Part shown: in pieces, positions 1-8,790 of the stretch | Numbering within the stretch: position 1 is the stretch's first letter | Layout of the letters: each line of letters starts with the position of its first letter | From: Flagellimonas profundi | Lineage (GTDB): Bacteria; Bacteroidota; Bacteroidia; Flavobacteriales; Flavobacteriaceae | Direction of reading: 5' to 3' | DNA length: 64,000 nt | Assembly (NCBI RefSeq): GCF_017313275.1 | Contig: NZ_JAFLNM010000005.1 | Coordinates: 1 to 64,000, forward strand | The notes under the pieces: generated by a model | The model's input: only the letters and a program-made list of their open reading frames with translations | Told to the model about the DNA's origin: nothing | Databases searched by the model: none | Translations under genes and position numbers: made by a program

Positions 1-676
1 CATTGGCAGAGCAATGCATGGGCAAGGTGTTTTTGTAAACCGGTAAAATAAAATTGAGTGCGGAGAATATTCCCTTTTTAATCTCGCCCGTATATCCGGT
101 CCCACCGATAAGGGCAATCTTCCGGCTAAAGTTAAGAATGGCAAAGTTATGCTGTCGGGTACCATCCACCTTGGGATCTGCCATAAAACCAGGGGCATTG
201 ACAACGGTCCACTCTGGATCAAAGTCATCCAACTCCGCATCGGTAGGGCGAAGGAACATATTGTAGGCGAACATATTGGACCATGGATATTCGTTGATTA
301 CCCGAATATTCAGTTTGTAGTCCGGGTCGGCACAGGCATACGAGTCCCTTACATAAAGCTCCTTTTCGTTCAGATAGGCAATGACCTTAGTATACAGCGC
401 ATCGAACTTGTCACTATCAAAAGGGATATTGATATCGCCCCACCAGACCTTATCCTTGGTAATATCGTCCTTTACGATAAACCGGTCCTTGGGAGACCTA
501 CCGGTGAACTCGCCAGTATTGACGGCCAAAGCGCCCGAGGAGGCCTCTTTGCCCATACCTTTTTCAATGGTGATGTCCTGAAGTTCTTCCGGGGATAGTT
601 GATAATGGGTTTTATTAGGTTTAAGTTTTAATTTTTCAATGTAGGATGTAACGTTTGCTGGAGGCGATACTGACAT
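1..676 (-). CDS. pckA: Phosphoenolpyruvate carboxykinase (ATP), N-terminal part
   Basis: Partial gene: the N-terminal 225 codons are present and the frame is open to the left edge. The enzyme converts oxaloacetate and ATP to phosphoenolpyruvate, CO2 and ADP (gluconeogenesis, or the reverse as anaplerosis) in the cytoplasm. I translated the minus strand directly; it begins MSVSPPANVTSYIEKL and carries the ATP-PEPCK hallmarks GEFTGRSPKDRF (residues about 55-66), the Arg/Tyr substrate region YPWSNMFAYNMF, and NFSRKIALIGGTGYTGEIKKG followed by LPMHCSAN at the truncation. The kinase P-loop lies outside the window. ATG at 676-674 gives the expected family N-terminus. Long shadow frames on the opposite strand are not genes. 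Confidence 0.95.
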   Translation of the reverse strand, partial: MSVSPPANVTSYIEKLKLKPNKTHYQLSPEELQDITIEKGMGKEASSGALAVNTGEFTGRSPKDRFIVKDDITKDKVWWGDINIPFDSDKFDALYTKVIAYLNEKELYVRDSYACADPDYKLNIRVINEYPWSNMFAYNMFLRPTDAELDDFDPEWTVVNAPGFMADPKVDGTRQHNFAILNFSRKIALIGGTGYTGEIKKGIFSALNFILPVYKNTLPMHCSAN

Positions 677-1138
677 GATATCTTGATTGTTAATTTTATG
701 TTCCTATCAAGGATATCGAAAAAATAGCGGGAAATCAGACTTTAACAACGTTTACCAAATTTTATCGATTTTTAGATTTAATCCCAAATTATTGAAGTTT
801 GTCTTGAGCTCAATAAATCCATACCCTTGTCAAATCCATAAAATTATAAGTATAAACGGGGGGTGCATAAATTTCAAAGTCATTAAAATATTATACTAGA
901 TGAAAAAATAATTGGTTAGAATCATTGGTTATCCACTTAATAGGATAATAATATTGATTATGTGGAAATGATATTAAAATCTAACCAATAGTAAAGCTTA
1001 ATGAAATCCGGAATTTTAAATTTAAGCATCCATTTTTGGAATTAAGATTATATGGGCTTTACTCAAAAAATAATGCTGGTAATCAACAATAATTTTTCGG
1101 AGGATACCTATTCGGTGAGCATCAAATTTTGAATAGCT

Positions 1139-1360
1139 GAAAAGCCCTTATTTATTGAGGTTTTGAGAGATAGGTTCTGGTGCCTCCGGCTCCACTTTGA
1201 AAAGCTACCTATTGGGTAGCTTTTTTTTTAAAACTACTGGATCGAAAGCCAGCATTGTATAGCCGCTCCTGCGCCCAAAAGTTCTATCTACTAGACCTTT
1301 TGAATGCTCGGTTGTCCCCTACTTCACTGTAACACCATCAAAACAACACATTAAACCTGT
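1139..1360. repeat. Degenerate repeat, copy 1 (split)
   Basis: Two pieces resemble one continuous stretch at 5375-5462. Piece A (about 1139-1198) shares the order CCCTTATTTAT…GAGG…TAGG…TGCCTC…GGCTCC with 5377-5430 at roughly two-thirds identity. Piece B (1336-1360) matches 5438-5462 at 21 of 25 positions, with weaker similarity extending upstream to about 1309. In copy 1 the pieces are separated by a terminator-like hairpin. I cannot identify the parental element. Confidence 0.45.
1201..1229 (+). terminator. Rho-independent terminator-like hairpin
   Basis: Nine-base stem AAAGCTACC / GGTAGCTTT (1201-1209 / 1215-1223) with a 5-base loop, followed by an uninterrupted T run to 1229 on the plus strand. 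No plus-strand gene precedes it. It may end an unseen transcript or serve, less efficiently (only four T), the minus-strand gene ending at 1384. Confidence 0.6.
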
Positions 1361-1383
1361 GCTACTTTACAAAGCGGAATATC

Positions 1384-3579
1384 CTAAAAAGCAGGATGCC
1401 CAAAAGATGTCATTTGTTTTAAAAAATCGGGGATAGTGGTTACCGGAAGTTTACAGGTCTTGTTTTCGCAAACATAAATAAAGGTCTCCCCTTCCACATA
1501 ACGTCCATCAAAAATAGACAGGTCACTTTCCGTTGAACTGCCTACCAATAGGGTATTCGAAAACGGATAATTGTCAATTTCCGAAATTACGGACGCTGCA
1601 TTTTCCCCGACCACCACTATCTCCAAATACGGGTAAGCCTTATGCAACATCAACGAAGCCCAGGTGCCATAAAACCCGATATTTTCATTTATTCCATTTG
1701 TTGTCATGGAAAGCATGTCATCCGATTTTTGCAAAAACTTTTTGTTATATTCAATATGGCCTATTTTAAAAAGTAGTTGCGCCATTATGGCATTTGCTGA
1801 AGGAAGGACACCATCGGGAATGTTGATGATCTTTGTGATCAATTCATCCGATTTACTGTAGGCATACATGCCCGATTCATCCGCAAACCTTGCCATCGCC
1901 GTATTGAGCAGCCTTTTGGCCACATCCAAATAATTCGGCTTTAAGGTAACTTCGTATAGACCCAGTGCGCTTTTGGCCATAAAAGCATAGTCTTCCAAAA
2001 AAACTTCTTGACGGCTACCTTCTTCCTTAAACGAATGTAACAGACTTTCCCCGTAATAATTATGGGACATCAAAAAGTCAAATACCTTTTGTGCCTCAGT
2101 CAGAAAAACTTGATCATCAAAAGTTCTGTAAGCTTGGATATAACCGTCTATCAACAATGCGTTCCATGAGGTAATGATCTTATCATCAATAGCAGGTCGT
2201 TTTCGTTTTTCTCGATGGGAGACGAGGGCTTTTTCCCAAGTTTCTTTCTTATTATTAAATTCTTCCACACTTAAATCGTTTTCATCGGCAAACGCACTGC
2301 CCTGCCTGGTGGTGTAAGGAACAAAGCCTCCTTCTTGAAGTTCCTCCCCATCTTTGATATTGAAATACTCCGCAAACAACGGATAATCCTCCTGTAGCAC
2401 AGACCTTAGATCATCTTTTTCCCAAATATAATAGCCGCCTTCTTTTCCATTTGAATCGGCATCCATGGCACTGTAGTATCCTCCATTGGGATTTCTCATT
2501 TCATCTTTTAAGAATCCAAATGTTTTATATACCACATCTTTAAATCGGGGATTCGGCATCACTTGATAGGCCTTTGCATAAAGTTGAATCAGCTGTGCAT
2601 TGTCATATAGCATTTTTTCAAAATGGGGTGTTTTCCAGTATGGATCGGTACTATATCTAAAAAACCCACCGCCAATATGATCGTAAATGCCACCCATAGC
2701 GACCTTTTCTAGCGTAAGTTCAACATGGTGTTTTGCAGATTCGTCATTTTCCAAAACGCTATAATCCAGTAGCATGTTCAATTTAGCTGGGCCAACAAAT
2801 TTTTGATTCCCCATATCACCTCCCCAGGTATTGTCCCATGAATTGGACCACTTGGCAATTCCTGATTCCACCATCAACCTGCTATCCGTTAATCCATTGG
2901 TAGATGCAGGCAGTTCATAAAAGCCCTGGACGCCCTTGGTAAGTAGGGCTGCATATTCCTTTATTTTATCTGGATTGTTTTTATACTCGCTGCTAAATTT
3001 AGAAAGTACTGCCATCCATTCTTCCTTTGTATGATATGTACCCAAATACACGGGCTTGCCATCGGGCAACAGTATCGCATTCAATGGCCAACCGCCATTT
3101 CCGCTGACCAGTTTTAATGCTGTTTGATATACCTGATCTAAATCTGGCCGCTCTTCTCGGTCCACCTTGATATTTACAAAGTTTTCATTCATCAAGGCAG
3201 CAACTTCAATATCCTCAAAAGATTCCTCTTCCATAACATGACACCAATGACAAGAGGAATAACCAATACTCAAAACGATCAGTTGATTGGTATTTTGAGC
3301 AGTATCCAGGGCATCAGGGCTCCACGGCCTCCAGTCCACAGGGTTATGTGCGTGTTGCAGTAAATAGGGGCTACTCTCATCAACCAGGTCATTTGTGAAT
3401 TCAAAGACCCTATTTGCAGTTTCTCCATCAAGTTGACTACTTGGCTTTGATTCCCCTACATTTTTGCAAGATCCCATAGCCAGCAGAAGAAAAGCAAGAA
3501 AACCGGGATTAAAATGAAGTGTCCTGAAAAAGTCTATATAAGAAGTAATTGGTAAAAACCTGATTTGTTTCCACATCAT
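1384..3579 (-). CDS. DUF255 / YyaL-SSP411 family lipoprotein with thioredoxin-like domain
   Basis: 731 residues. An N-terminal hydrophobic stretch ending in lipobox LLLAMGSC (Cys38) predicts an outer- or periplasm-facing lipoprotein. Residues about 65-185 form the thioredoxin-like DUF255 domain with the family signature [14 protein letters not shown] and a CHWCH motif (Cys110, Cys113), then [15 protein letters not shown]. The rest is the (alpha/alpha)6 barrel typical of the family, related to N-acyl-glucosamine epimerases ([32 protein letters not shown]). Biochemical role is not established for the family. It follows the haloperoxidase-type gene by 26 bases on the same strand, so the two are probably co-transcribed. 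ATG at 3579 starts MMWKQ; the SP-like segment begins rather late (residue about 22), so a later start is possible. Confidence 0.85.
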   Translation of the reverse strand: MMWKQIRFLPITSYIDFFRTLHFNPGFLAFLLLAMGSCKNVGESKPSSQLDGETANRVFEFTNDLVDESSPYLLQHAHNPVDWRPWSPDALDTAQNTNQLIVLSIGYSSCHWCHVMEEESFEDIEVAALMNENFVNIKVDREERPDLDQVYQTALKLVSGNGGWPLNAILLPDGKPVYLGTYHTKEEWMAVLSKFSSEYKNNPDKIKEYAALLTKGVQGFYELPASTNGLTDSRLMVESGIAKWSNSWDNTWGGDMGNQKFVGPAKLNMLLDYSVLENDESAKHHVELTLEKVAMGGIYDHIGGGFFRYSTDPYWKTPHFEKMLYDNAQLIQLYAKAYQVMPNPRFKDVVYKTFGFLKDEMRNPNGGYYSAMDADSNGKEGGYYIWEKDDLRSVLQEDYPLFAEYFNIKDGEELQEGGFVPYTTRQGSAFADENDLSVEEFNNKKETWEKALVSHREKRKRPAIDDKIITSWNALLIDGYIQAYRTFDDQVFLTEAQKVFDFLMSHNYYGESLLHSFKEEGSRQEVFLEDYAFMAKSALGLYEVTLKPNYLDVAKRLLNTAMARFADESGMYAYSKSDELITKIINIPDGVLPSANAIMAQLLFKIGHIEYNKKFLQKSDDMLSMTTNGINENIGFYGTWASLMLHKAYPYLEIVVVGENAASVISEIDNYPFSNTLLVGSSTESDLSIFDGRYVEGETFIYVCENKTCKLPVTTIPDFLKQMTSFGHPAF

Positions 3580-3605
3580 ATGCTTTCTGTATTTTAGAAA
3601 GATAG

Positions 3606-5108
3606 CTATTCTTTTCCAATGTGTTTTTCATAGAACTTCCAAGCCTCTCTGGCCACATCTTTCCCCAGTTCCAGGCCTGCTATATTATCAGATTGGATAT
3701 GGTACCCCCCGAGTACCCTTGAAATACCAGCCATATTGGCCGTTTCCGTAAATGTTGGAAATTTCAAGGTAATAGTGTCACCTATATTATTAGGTTCGGT
3801 CAATGCTCCTGCGACAAGTTCCGTTTCATATCCGAATTCATCACTTCCAGTCCACAGCCTTAATGCTTCGGCACATCCACCACTTATGGTACTATGGCCA
3901 GAAGTATAACTGGGAAATGGCGGACAAAGGAAAGTATCCGGCGAATAGGGCCTCCACTGACTTCCGTCCATTTCCACCATGCCCTTGCCAACTCCTCCCC
4001 AAGCCTTTATTTTTTGGCCCGAGTAATATTCATGCACCAAAGCAAAAGGCCTTGCAAAGTCATAGTACATCTTGCTGTCCCAAGAAGCAATGAACGCATC
4101 CATTGCAACAACTTGATTGTAAAAGAACATCTTCACATCCTCGTCCAGTGTATGATTGTCCCTAAGAGAAACCTCCTGTGCAAAATTAAGCCAGTGCCCC
4201 GCCTGTTGTACGGATTGTGGTCCGTCCCTCATGAACTCCACTAAAGCCTTTTGGTAATCCGTAAGATTGGCCTGTAGTTCCACAACTTCCATCACCTCTT
4301 TCTCCAGTTGTTCCGATCCAATCTTAGGGGGAGGCCCGGGTCGAAATTGGTCACCTGATTTTAATGCAACAGGTTCCACTTTGTCCCAAAATGGCGTGAG
4401 GCAAGAAGGCGCGAACCGACCGCCCTTTCCATCCGAAAAATATTTGGGTTGCCAGCGATTGGGGTCTGTATTTTCATCCACAGGGTTGACCGGCTCATAA
4501 CCGGTATAATCAAAATAAGGAACGCCATTGGACCCCTCTTCTTCCGCATACTGGTTGGCGCCGTCCCCTTTTCTTGCCTCGATGACTGCCTTAGCTGCCA
4601 AGTTACCGATTCCTTCTGGAGTATTGGGATCCAACGAAGTATTGTTCGGGTCCAGACCCAATTCCACCATAAAATCGGCAAACATGGGTTCATCGGAATA
4701 ATAATACTCACTTAAGGCACGATAAGCCGCATAGCTGACCGCTATCTCCTTGTTCTCCAATGTAAGCTCCCCTTCGGGTCTTCTATCTACATCTTTTAAA
4801 TACACAGGAATTGCTTGGGCATCAAACCGGCTCCATGCATCAAATATCGAGACAAAAATCAGTCCAAGAAACCGTGATGTCACTGTGGGCCTTGGATTGA
4901 ATTTTTCGGTATCATGAGCAGTTCCCAAAATCGCCATTTCGCTCCATTGGTGGGCTACATTATCCGCTCCCAAAGGCTCTTCGACCTCCATTTCATTGTT
5001 AGTCTTTTCCGATTTGCTGCTCTCCTTGCATCCAACGAGGATAAGGGTAAGCAGTGCAAGCATTGCAAAACCCTTAAAGCCTATTGGCATCTTACGTATT
5101 TCTTTCAT
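3606..5108 (-). CDS. Vanadium-dependent haloperoxidase / PAP2-type lipoprotein
   Basis: About 500 residues from ATG at 5108 ([10 protein letters not shown]…); a GTG at 5141 would extend the frame but gives a poor signal peptide. Lipobox LTLILVGC indicates a lipoprotein. The C-terminal half carries the acid-phosphatase/haloperoxidase pocket: [13 protein letters not shown], then [13 protein letters not shown] (Ser-Gly-His of the vanadate/phosphate site) and [13 protein letters not shown] (Arg and catalytic His). This arrangement matches bacterial vanadium-haloperoxidase-like proteins with the PAP2 fold. Whether it oxidises halides or hydrolyses phosphate esters cannot be told from sequence. It is the upstream member of a probable two-gene unit with the DUF255 lipoprotein. 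Confidence 0.82.
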   Translation of the reverse strand: MKEIRKMPIGFKGFAMLALLTLILVGCKESSKSEKTNNEMEVEEPLGADNVAHQWSEMAILGTAHDTEKFNPRPTVTSRFLGLIFVSIFDAWSRFDAQAIPVYLKDVDRRPEGELTLENKEIAVSYAAYRALSEYYYSDEPMFADFMVELGLDPNNTSLDPNTPEGIGNLAAKAVIEARKGDGANQYAEEEGSNGVPYFDYTGYEPVNPVDENTDPNRWQPKYFSDGKGGRFAPSCLTPFWDKVEPVALKSGDQFRPGPPPKIGSEQLEKEVMEVVELQANLTDYQKALVEFMRDGPQSVQQAGHWLNFAQEVSLRDNHTLDEDVKMFFYNQVVAMDAFIASWDSKMYYDFARPFALVHEYYSGQKIKAWGGVGKGMVEMDGSQWRPYSPDTFLCPPFPSYTSGHSTISGGCAEALRLWTGSDEFGYETELVAGALTEPNNIGDTITLKFPTFTETANMAGISRVLGGYHIQSDNIAGLELGKDVAREAWKFYEKHIGKE

Positions 5109-5374
5109 TCTATTTACACAATTATTGTTATAACCCCCCACACCCCATACTTTTCATAAAATGTCTTGGAAATATTATTACGGATTTGTTTCATAATCAA
5201 CCTCAAACACTCCCGTACAAATTTGGTATTACAACTCCTTAGTAGCTTTCTGATTAGCTACGAAATAACTATATCTAATACACAAAAGCAAACGCCTTTT
5301 GTTTTCAACTGGGTTTCCGGCTCTTTTTGGTCATAGAATGTCCTTTTATTTGAAGGCTTGATATCAAGTTTTTC

Positions 5375-5462
5375 AAACCCTTTATTTATGAGGCTTTACT
5401 TGGGTAGGCTCCAGTGTCTCTAGCTTTACTAAAGCATCATCAAAACAATGTATAAAACCTGT
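5375..5462. repeat. Degenerate repeat, copy 2
   Basis: Continuous counterpart of the split copy at 1139-1360. The 5438-5462 segment matches 1336-1360 at 21 of 25 positions; the 5377-5430 part is more diverged. The two copies are in the same orientation and bracket precisely the two lipoprotein genes at 1384-5108. Confidence 0.45.
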
Positions 5463-5528
5463 AAAAAAGTAATTTAAAGGTTTTTCATTTTTTTTTACCC
5501 AACCACATAATTCCTTGTCAAGACAAGC

Positions 5529-5571
5529 TGATAAAAATCACCTGTGCTATTTTCCGTTTTTAGTATCTTGT
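5529..5571 (+). promoter_or_regulatory. FNR-type site plus -7 element, VIT promoter
   Basis: TGAT-AAAA-ATCA at 5529-5540, a 23-nt spacer, then TATCTTGT at 5564-5571, 33 bases before the ATG. Five other promoters in the window have the same 23-nt geometry. The TGAY-N4-RTCA core is that of FNR/DNR/FixK-type CRP-family sites; the element at 5564 resembles the Bacteroidota -7 box TAnnTTTG. An inverted repeat CTTGTC-AA-GACAAG abuts upstream at 5514-5527. Confidence 0.65.
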
Positions 5572-5604
5572 TAAGGTTAAGCTACAACTCTCCAATTAGT
5601 TACC

Positions 5605-6321
5605 ATGAAAGATAGTGAACCCAAATTACAAGATTACTTAGATCCACATTACATTACAAGGAGCAATTGGCTACGCGCCGCTGTACTTGGCGCAAATGAT
5701 GGTATACTCTCTACTACAAGTATCGCTATTGGTGTTGCTGCCGCAAGCGATAGTAAAGAACCTGTTATTTTGGCCACCTTGGCCGGGTTGGTTGCAGGTG
5801 CTTTATCCATGGCCGCGGGGGAATATGTTTCTGTTAGTTCCCAAACCGATGTGGAAAAAGCTGACATTGAACGGGAAAAGAAAGAATTGGAGGAAACACC
5901 GGAAATGGAATTGGAGATGCTCACCCAGATATATCAGGAAAGGGGGCTCAAAAGGGAAACAGCGCAGATAGTGGCAAAGGAATTAACCGAGAAAGATGCC
6001 CTCGGCGCGCATATTCGTGATGAACTTGGAATCAATGAAATCAATCAGGCGAAACCGATACAAGCTGCCCTGGCTTCAGGTGGGGCTTTTACCTTTGGCG
6101 CCCTGCTACCTTTAGTAGTGACCCTAATTTTACCATTGAAGCATTTGGAATACTACTTATATGCTTTTGGGATTTTCTTCCTTGTATCATTAGGGGCCAT
6201 GGCGGCCAAAACCGGAGGTTCAAGTATTTTAAAAGCCGTTGCCAGAATCACATTTTGGGGTACCATTGCCATGGGCATAACCGCATTGGTCGGTTATTTG
6301 TTCGATGTTACGGTCACCTAA
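5605..6321 (+). CDS. VIT1/CCC1 family Fe/Mn transporter
   Basis: 238 residues, normal for bacterial VIT proteins. The N-terminus has the family signature NWLRAAVLGANDGILSTTSIAIG (first membrane helix and metal path). A second helix includes LAGALSMAAGEYVSVSSQ, and the charged cytoplasmic metal-binding segment (residues about 85-150, EREKKELEETPEMELEML…) precedes three further C-terminal helices. The protein probably exports Fe2+ or Mn2+ from the cytoplasm. The gene stands alone and is preceded by an FNR-like promoter, consistent with control of iron when oxygen falls. Metal specificity is inferred from family only. Confidence 0.9.
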   Translation: MKDSEPKLQDYLDPHYITRSNWLRAAVLGANDGILSTTSIAIGVAAASDSKEPVILATLAGLVAGALSMAAGEYVSVSSQTDVEKADIEREKKELEETPEMELEMLTQIYQERGLKRETAQIVAKELTEKDALGAHIRDELGINEINQAKPIQAALASGGAFTFGALLPLVVTLILPLKHLEYYLYAFGIFFLVSLGAMAAKTGGSSILKAVARITFWGTIAMGITALVGYLFDVTVT

Positions 6322-6462
6322 CTTGGGTAAAATGAATTAAAGGACTACTTTTAAAGCAATTCATGTTCCACTTCAAATATTAACATGATGTCTGTTCAGA
6401 TTTCGATTTATGTCTAACAAACAGATACTTAAAGACCTAATCCACTATAAAACAACACCTTA

Positions 6463-6478
6463 TGTAACTTAAGTTACA
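6463..6478. promoter_or_regulatory. Perfect 16-bp palindrome upstream of the sulfur operon
   Basis: TGTAACTT/AAGTTACA is perfectly self-complementary. Its centre lies 32 bp (about three helical turns) upstream of the FNR-type dyad at 6497-6508, on the same DNA face. TAAC-N4-GTTA is similar in layout to TGAC-N4-GTCA, so it may be a second, weaker site for the same regulator or an operator for another one. Confidence 0.5.
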
Positions 6479-6496
6479 CAGAAAAAAGTCAAAAAC

Positions 6497-6539
6497 TGAC
6501 AATTGTCATATTTGCAAATTTAACCATTGAGTACTTTTA
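6497..6539 (+). promoter_or_regulatory. FNR-type site plus -7 element, sulfide-oxidation operon promoter
   Basis: TGAC-AATT-GTCA (6497-6508, perfect palindrome), 23-nt spacer, TACTTTTA at 6532-6539, 28 bases before the ATG at 6568. The -7 element is identical to that of the hydrogenase structural promoter. With a start site about 6 nt after the box, the dyad centre lies near -42, the usual class II activator position. Confidence 0.72.
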
Positions 6540-6567
6540 CTCCAGTAAATCATAGAAACCAGAAATC

Positions 6568-7815
6568 ATGAAAAATTTAGTCATATTAGGAGCAGGAACA
6601 GCCGGAACAATGATGTCCAACCATCTTGTATCAAAACTTCCTAAAGATGAATGGAAAATCACCGTGGTAGATCAATATAAAACCCACTACTATCAACCTG
6701 GGTTCTTGTTTCTCCCCTTTGATATTTATACGACCAAACAGGTCAAGAAAAAAGGTGCCAAATTTATTCCTAAAGGAGTCAATTACATCAACGAGAAAAT
6801 TGAACTTATCCAACCTGAGGATAATAAAGTTTTGCTCGAAAATGGCACCGAACTCGCTTACGATATCTTGATCATCGCCACCGGCACCAAGATTGCCCCA
6901 GAGGAAATCGAAGGCATGAAGGGCCCTGAATGGCACAAGAGTGTGTTTGACTTTTATACTTATGAAGGTGCCAAAGCCCTTCGTGATAAATTCCGTGAGT
7001 GGGAAGGTGGTAAATTGGTGGTTCACATCACCGAAATGCCCATCAAATGTCCCGTAGCTCCTTTAGAGTTTGCTTTCTTGGCCGACTCCTACTTTAAAAA
7101 CAAAGGTATGCGAGACAAAGTGGACATTACTTTTGTAACTCCTTTGGGAGGTGCTTTTACCAAGCCAAAAGCTACCGAAGCACTGCACCACTTATTGACC
7201 GATAAAGGAATAAAAGAGGTGACCGATTTCAATATTGAGCGAGTTGATTATGAAAACAACAAGATCATTGACTACGCAGAAACAGAAGTTCCCTACGATA
7301 TTTTGGTAACAGTGCCCACCAATATGGGAGATGCCTTGATAGAACGATCAGGAATGGGCGATGACCTCAACTTTGTTCCAACAAACAAGGCTACACTACA
7401 AACCGATGACCATGAAAACATTTTTGCCCTTGGCGATGCTACCAACCTACCTGCTTCCAAAGCTGGGTCTGTAGCACACTTTGAGGCCGAAATTTTGACA
7501 GAGAATATTTTGAGATATATCAACGGAGAACCTTTAAAAGAAGAGTTCGATGGCCATGCCAACTGTTTTATCGAAACAGGAGGAGGTAAAGCGTTATTGA
7601 TAGATTTCAACTATACGCATGAGCCAGTTGAAGGTACGTTCCCGTTCCCAGGAGTAGGTCCATTGAACCTACTCAAGGAAAGTAGGACAAACCACATGGG
7701 AAAAATGGCCTTTAGATGGATCTATTGGAACATGCTGATCAAAGGAATCCATATTCCTTTTGTATCTGCCACCATGAGCGAAAAAGGAAAACATTTTGAA
7801 GAAACAGAAGCATAA
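6568..7815 (+). CDS. Sulfide:quinone oxidoreductase-like flavoprotein
   Basis: 415 residues. N-terminal dinucleotide-binding motif VILGAGTAGTMMSNHL (FAD), HYYQPGFLFLPF, a second signature IIATGTKIAPE, and C-terminal FALGDATNLPASKAGSVAHFEAE (FAD contact). Exactly two cysteines sit where SQR redox cysteines are expected: Cys161 in MPIKCPVAPLEF and Cys333 in HANCFIETGGG. The C-terminal FRWIYWNMLIKG could be the membrane-associating amphipathic helix. Expected reaction: sulfide to sulfane sulfur/polysulfide with electrons to the quinone pool. The gene heads an operon with TusE/DsrC-like and DsrE2-like carriers, which supports a sulfur role over a generic NADH dehydrogenase. The SQR subtype is not assigned. 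Confidence 0.82.
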   Translation: MKNLVILGAGTAGTMMSNHLVSKLPKDEWKITVVDQYKTHYYQPGFLFLPFDIYTTKQVKKKGAKFIPKGVNYINEKIELIQPEDNKVLLENGTELAYDILIIATGTKIAPEEIEGMKGPEWHKSVFDFYTYEGAKALRDKFREWEGGKLVVHITEMPIKCPVAPLEFAFLADSYFKNKGMRDKVDITFVTPLGGAFTKPKATEALHHLLTDKGIKEVTDFNIERVDYENNKIIDYAETEVPYDILVTVPTNMGDALIERSGMGDDLNFVPTNKATLQTDDHENIFALGDATNLPASKAGSVAHFEAEILTENILRYINGEPLKEEFDGHANCFIETGGGKALLIDFNYTHEPVEGTFPFPGVGPLNLLKESRTNHMGKMAFRWIYWNMLIKGIHIPFVSATMSEKGKHFEETEA

Positions 7816-7839
7816 TTATTAAACCTAAATACTAAAAAA

Positions 7840-8148
7840 ATGGACAAGACAATAGCACAAGCAACCGTTTCAGTGGACCAAGAAGGGTATCTAACCGATT
7901 TTTCCCAATGGAACAAAGAAATTGGTACAGAGATAGCAAAAGAGCAAGGTATTGAAATGACCGATAAACACTGGGAAATCATAGATTTCATCCAAGATAA
8001 ATTTAAAAATGAAGAGCCACTATCCATTAGGGGTATCAAAAAAAGTGGTGTGATCAATATTAAGGAGTTCTATGCACTTTTCCCTGGTGGACCATTGAAA
8101 AAGGCCACTATGATCGCTGGGATTCCAAAACCAAAAAGCTGTATTTAA
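7840..8148 (+). CDS. tusE: TusE/DsrC family sulfur-carrier protein
   Basis: 102 residues, small family length. The C-terminal arm ends IAGIPKPKSCI, with the penultimate cysteine (Cys101) that carries persulfide in TusE and DsrC. The upstream cysteine of dissimilatory DsrC (about 10 residues earlier) is absent (KKATMIAG), so the protein is TusE-like. YLTDFSQWNKEIG and HWEIIDFIQDKF are family-typical. Lying 24 bases after the sulfide:quinone-reductase gene and before a DsrE2-like gene, it probably accepts sulfane sulfur from sulfide oxidation and not only for tRNA 2-thiolation. Substrate is inferred from context. Confidence 0.88.
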   Translation: MDKTIAQATVSVDQEGYLTDFSQWNKEIGTEIAKEQGIEMTDKHWEIIDFIQDKFKNEEPLSIRGIKKSGVINIKEFYALFPGGPLKKATMIAGIPKPKSCI

Positions 8149-8200
8149 TTACGGGTAATGTTAATTCAACGGATTTACAAACAAGGTTAAACTTAAGATT

Positions 8201-8677
8201 ATGAGCGATACAAAAGTCAAAAAAATGCTCTTTATACTCTCCAAGGCCACTCTTGAAAATGTGTACGCAGCATTTGTGATGGCCAATGGAGCCCGAATGG
8301 AAGGCATCGAATCTGAAATATTCTTTACGTTCTTTGGATTGGAAGCTATTCAAAAGAAGAAACTGGAGCACTTGCACGTTGCCACAGTAGGTAACCCGGC
8401 AATGCACATGCCTACGATGCTGGGAGGTCTGCCAGGTGTTGAAGCTTTGGCCTCCAATATGATGAAAAAAGAAATGGACAAACTGGATATGCCACCAGTG
8501 GGTGAGTTCTTGGAAATTCTATCCGATTCCGGGTGTAAGCTTTGGGCATGTAAATTAGCCGTTGACATGTTCCACTTAGAAGAAAAAGATCTTATCGATG
8601 ATTTGGACGGTATCCTTACCATTGGAGATTTCTACAGCAGGGCAGACCAAGATGGAACCCAATTGCTGTTCATATAA
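8201..8677 (+). CDS. DsrE2-like (DsrE/F/DrsH) sulfurtransferase
   Basis: 158 residues. Matches the DsrE_2-type small sulfurtransferases: KKMLFILSKATLENVYAAFVMANGARMEG at the N-terminus, then a hydrophobic FFTFFGLEAIQK, and SDSGCKLWACKLAVDMF with Cys112 and Cys117 as likely persulfide sites. No convincing membrane helix beyond the hydrophobic segment. Third gene of the SQR-TusE-DsrE2 unit, 52 bases after tusE, and followed by a strong terminator. In sulfur oxidisers DsrE2 relays persulfide between rhodanese/TusA and DsrC-type carriers; no rhodanese, TusA, Dsr or Hdr genes are in the window. Confidence 0.85.
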   Translation: MSDTKVKKMLFILSKATLENVYAAFVMANGARMEGIESEIFFTFFGLEAIQKKKLEHLHVATVGNPAMHMPTMLGGLPGVEALASNMMKKEMDKLDMPPVGEFLEILSDSGCKLWACKLAVDMFHLEEKDLIDDLDGILTIGDFYSRADQDGTQLLFI

Positions 8678-8714
8678 GAATATAGAAAAACAATACCTTT
8701 TTTATATTTAACGG

Positions 8715-8779
8715 GAACTGGCCAAAAGGTGCAATACTGTTTAAACAAACAGAAACACTTTTTGGTCAGTTCTTTTTTT
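8715..8779 (+). terminator. Long nested-hairpin terminator of the sulfur operon
   Basis: Outer arms 8715-8731 and 8756-8772 (GAACTGGCCAAAAGGTG against a near-perfect complement) with seven T after them; an inner perfect hairpin CTGTTT-AAAC-AAACAG sits in the loop. Plus-strand orientation only, since the minus strand has no T-tract. It separates the operon from the convergent TPR gene. Confidence 0.8.
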
Positions 8780-8790
8780 GTCTTTCAAGA

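Larger units (their letters stand above)
677..1383. other. 707-base intergenic region, AT-rich
   Basis: No credible gene. Its first 200 bases must hold the pckA promoter (minus strand); I cannot pin its elements. The middle is very AT-rich without an obvious RNA gene. The right part contains a diverged repeat (about 1139-1198 and 1309-1360) that recurs on the far side of the next two genes, and a strong plus-strand hairpin with T-tract at 1201-1229. Confidence 0.6.
5109..5604. other. 496-base divergent intergenic region
   Basis: Separates the minus-strand haloperoxidase gene from the plus-strand VIT gene. It contains repeat copy 2 (5375-5462), a perfect inverted repeat CTTGTC-AA-GACAAG (5514-5527), and the FNR-like promoter of the VIT gene (5529-5571). 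No small ORF here looks genuine. Confidence 0.6.

Noticed and set aside
149..598. 149-residue plus-strand open frame
   Set aside because: Lies opposite pckA, which has clear family motifs on the minus strand; the plus frame has no recognisable features.
1137..1229. Possible tRNA or small RNA ending in the hairpin
   Set aside because: No cloverleaf, anticodon arm or T-loop consensus; only the hairpin terminator and repeat are supported.
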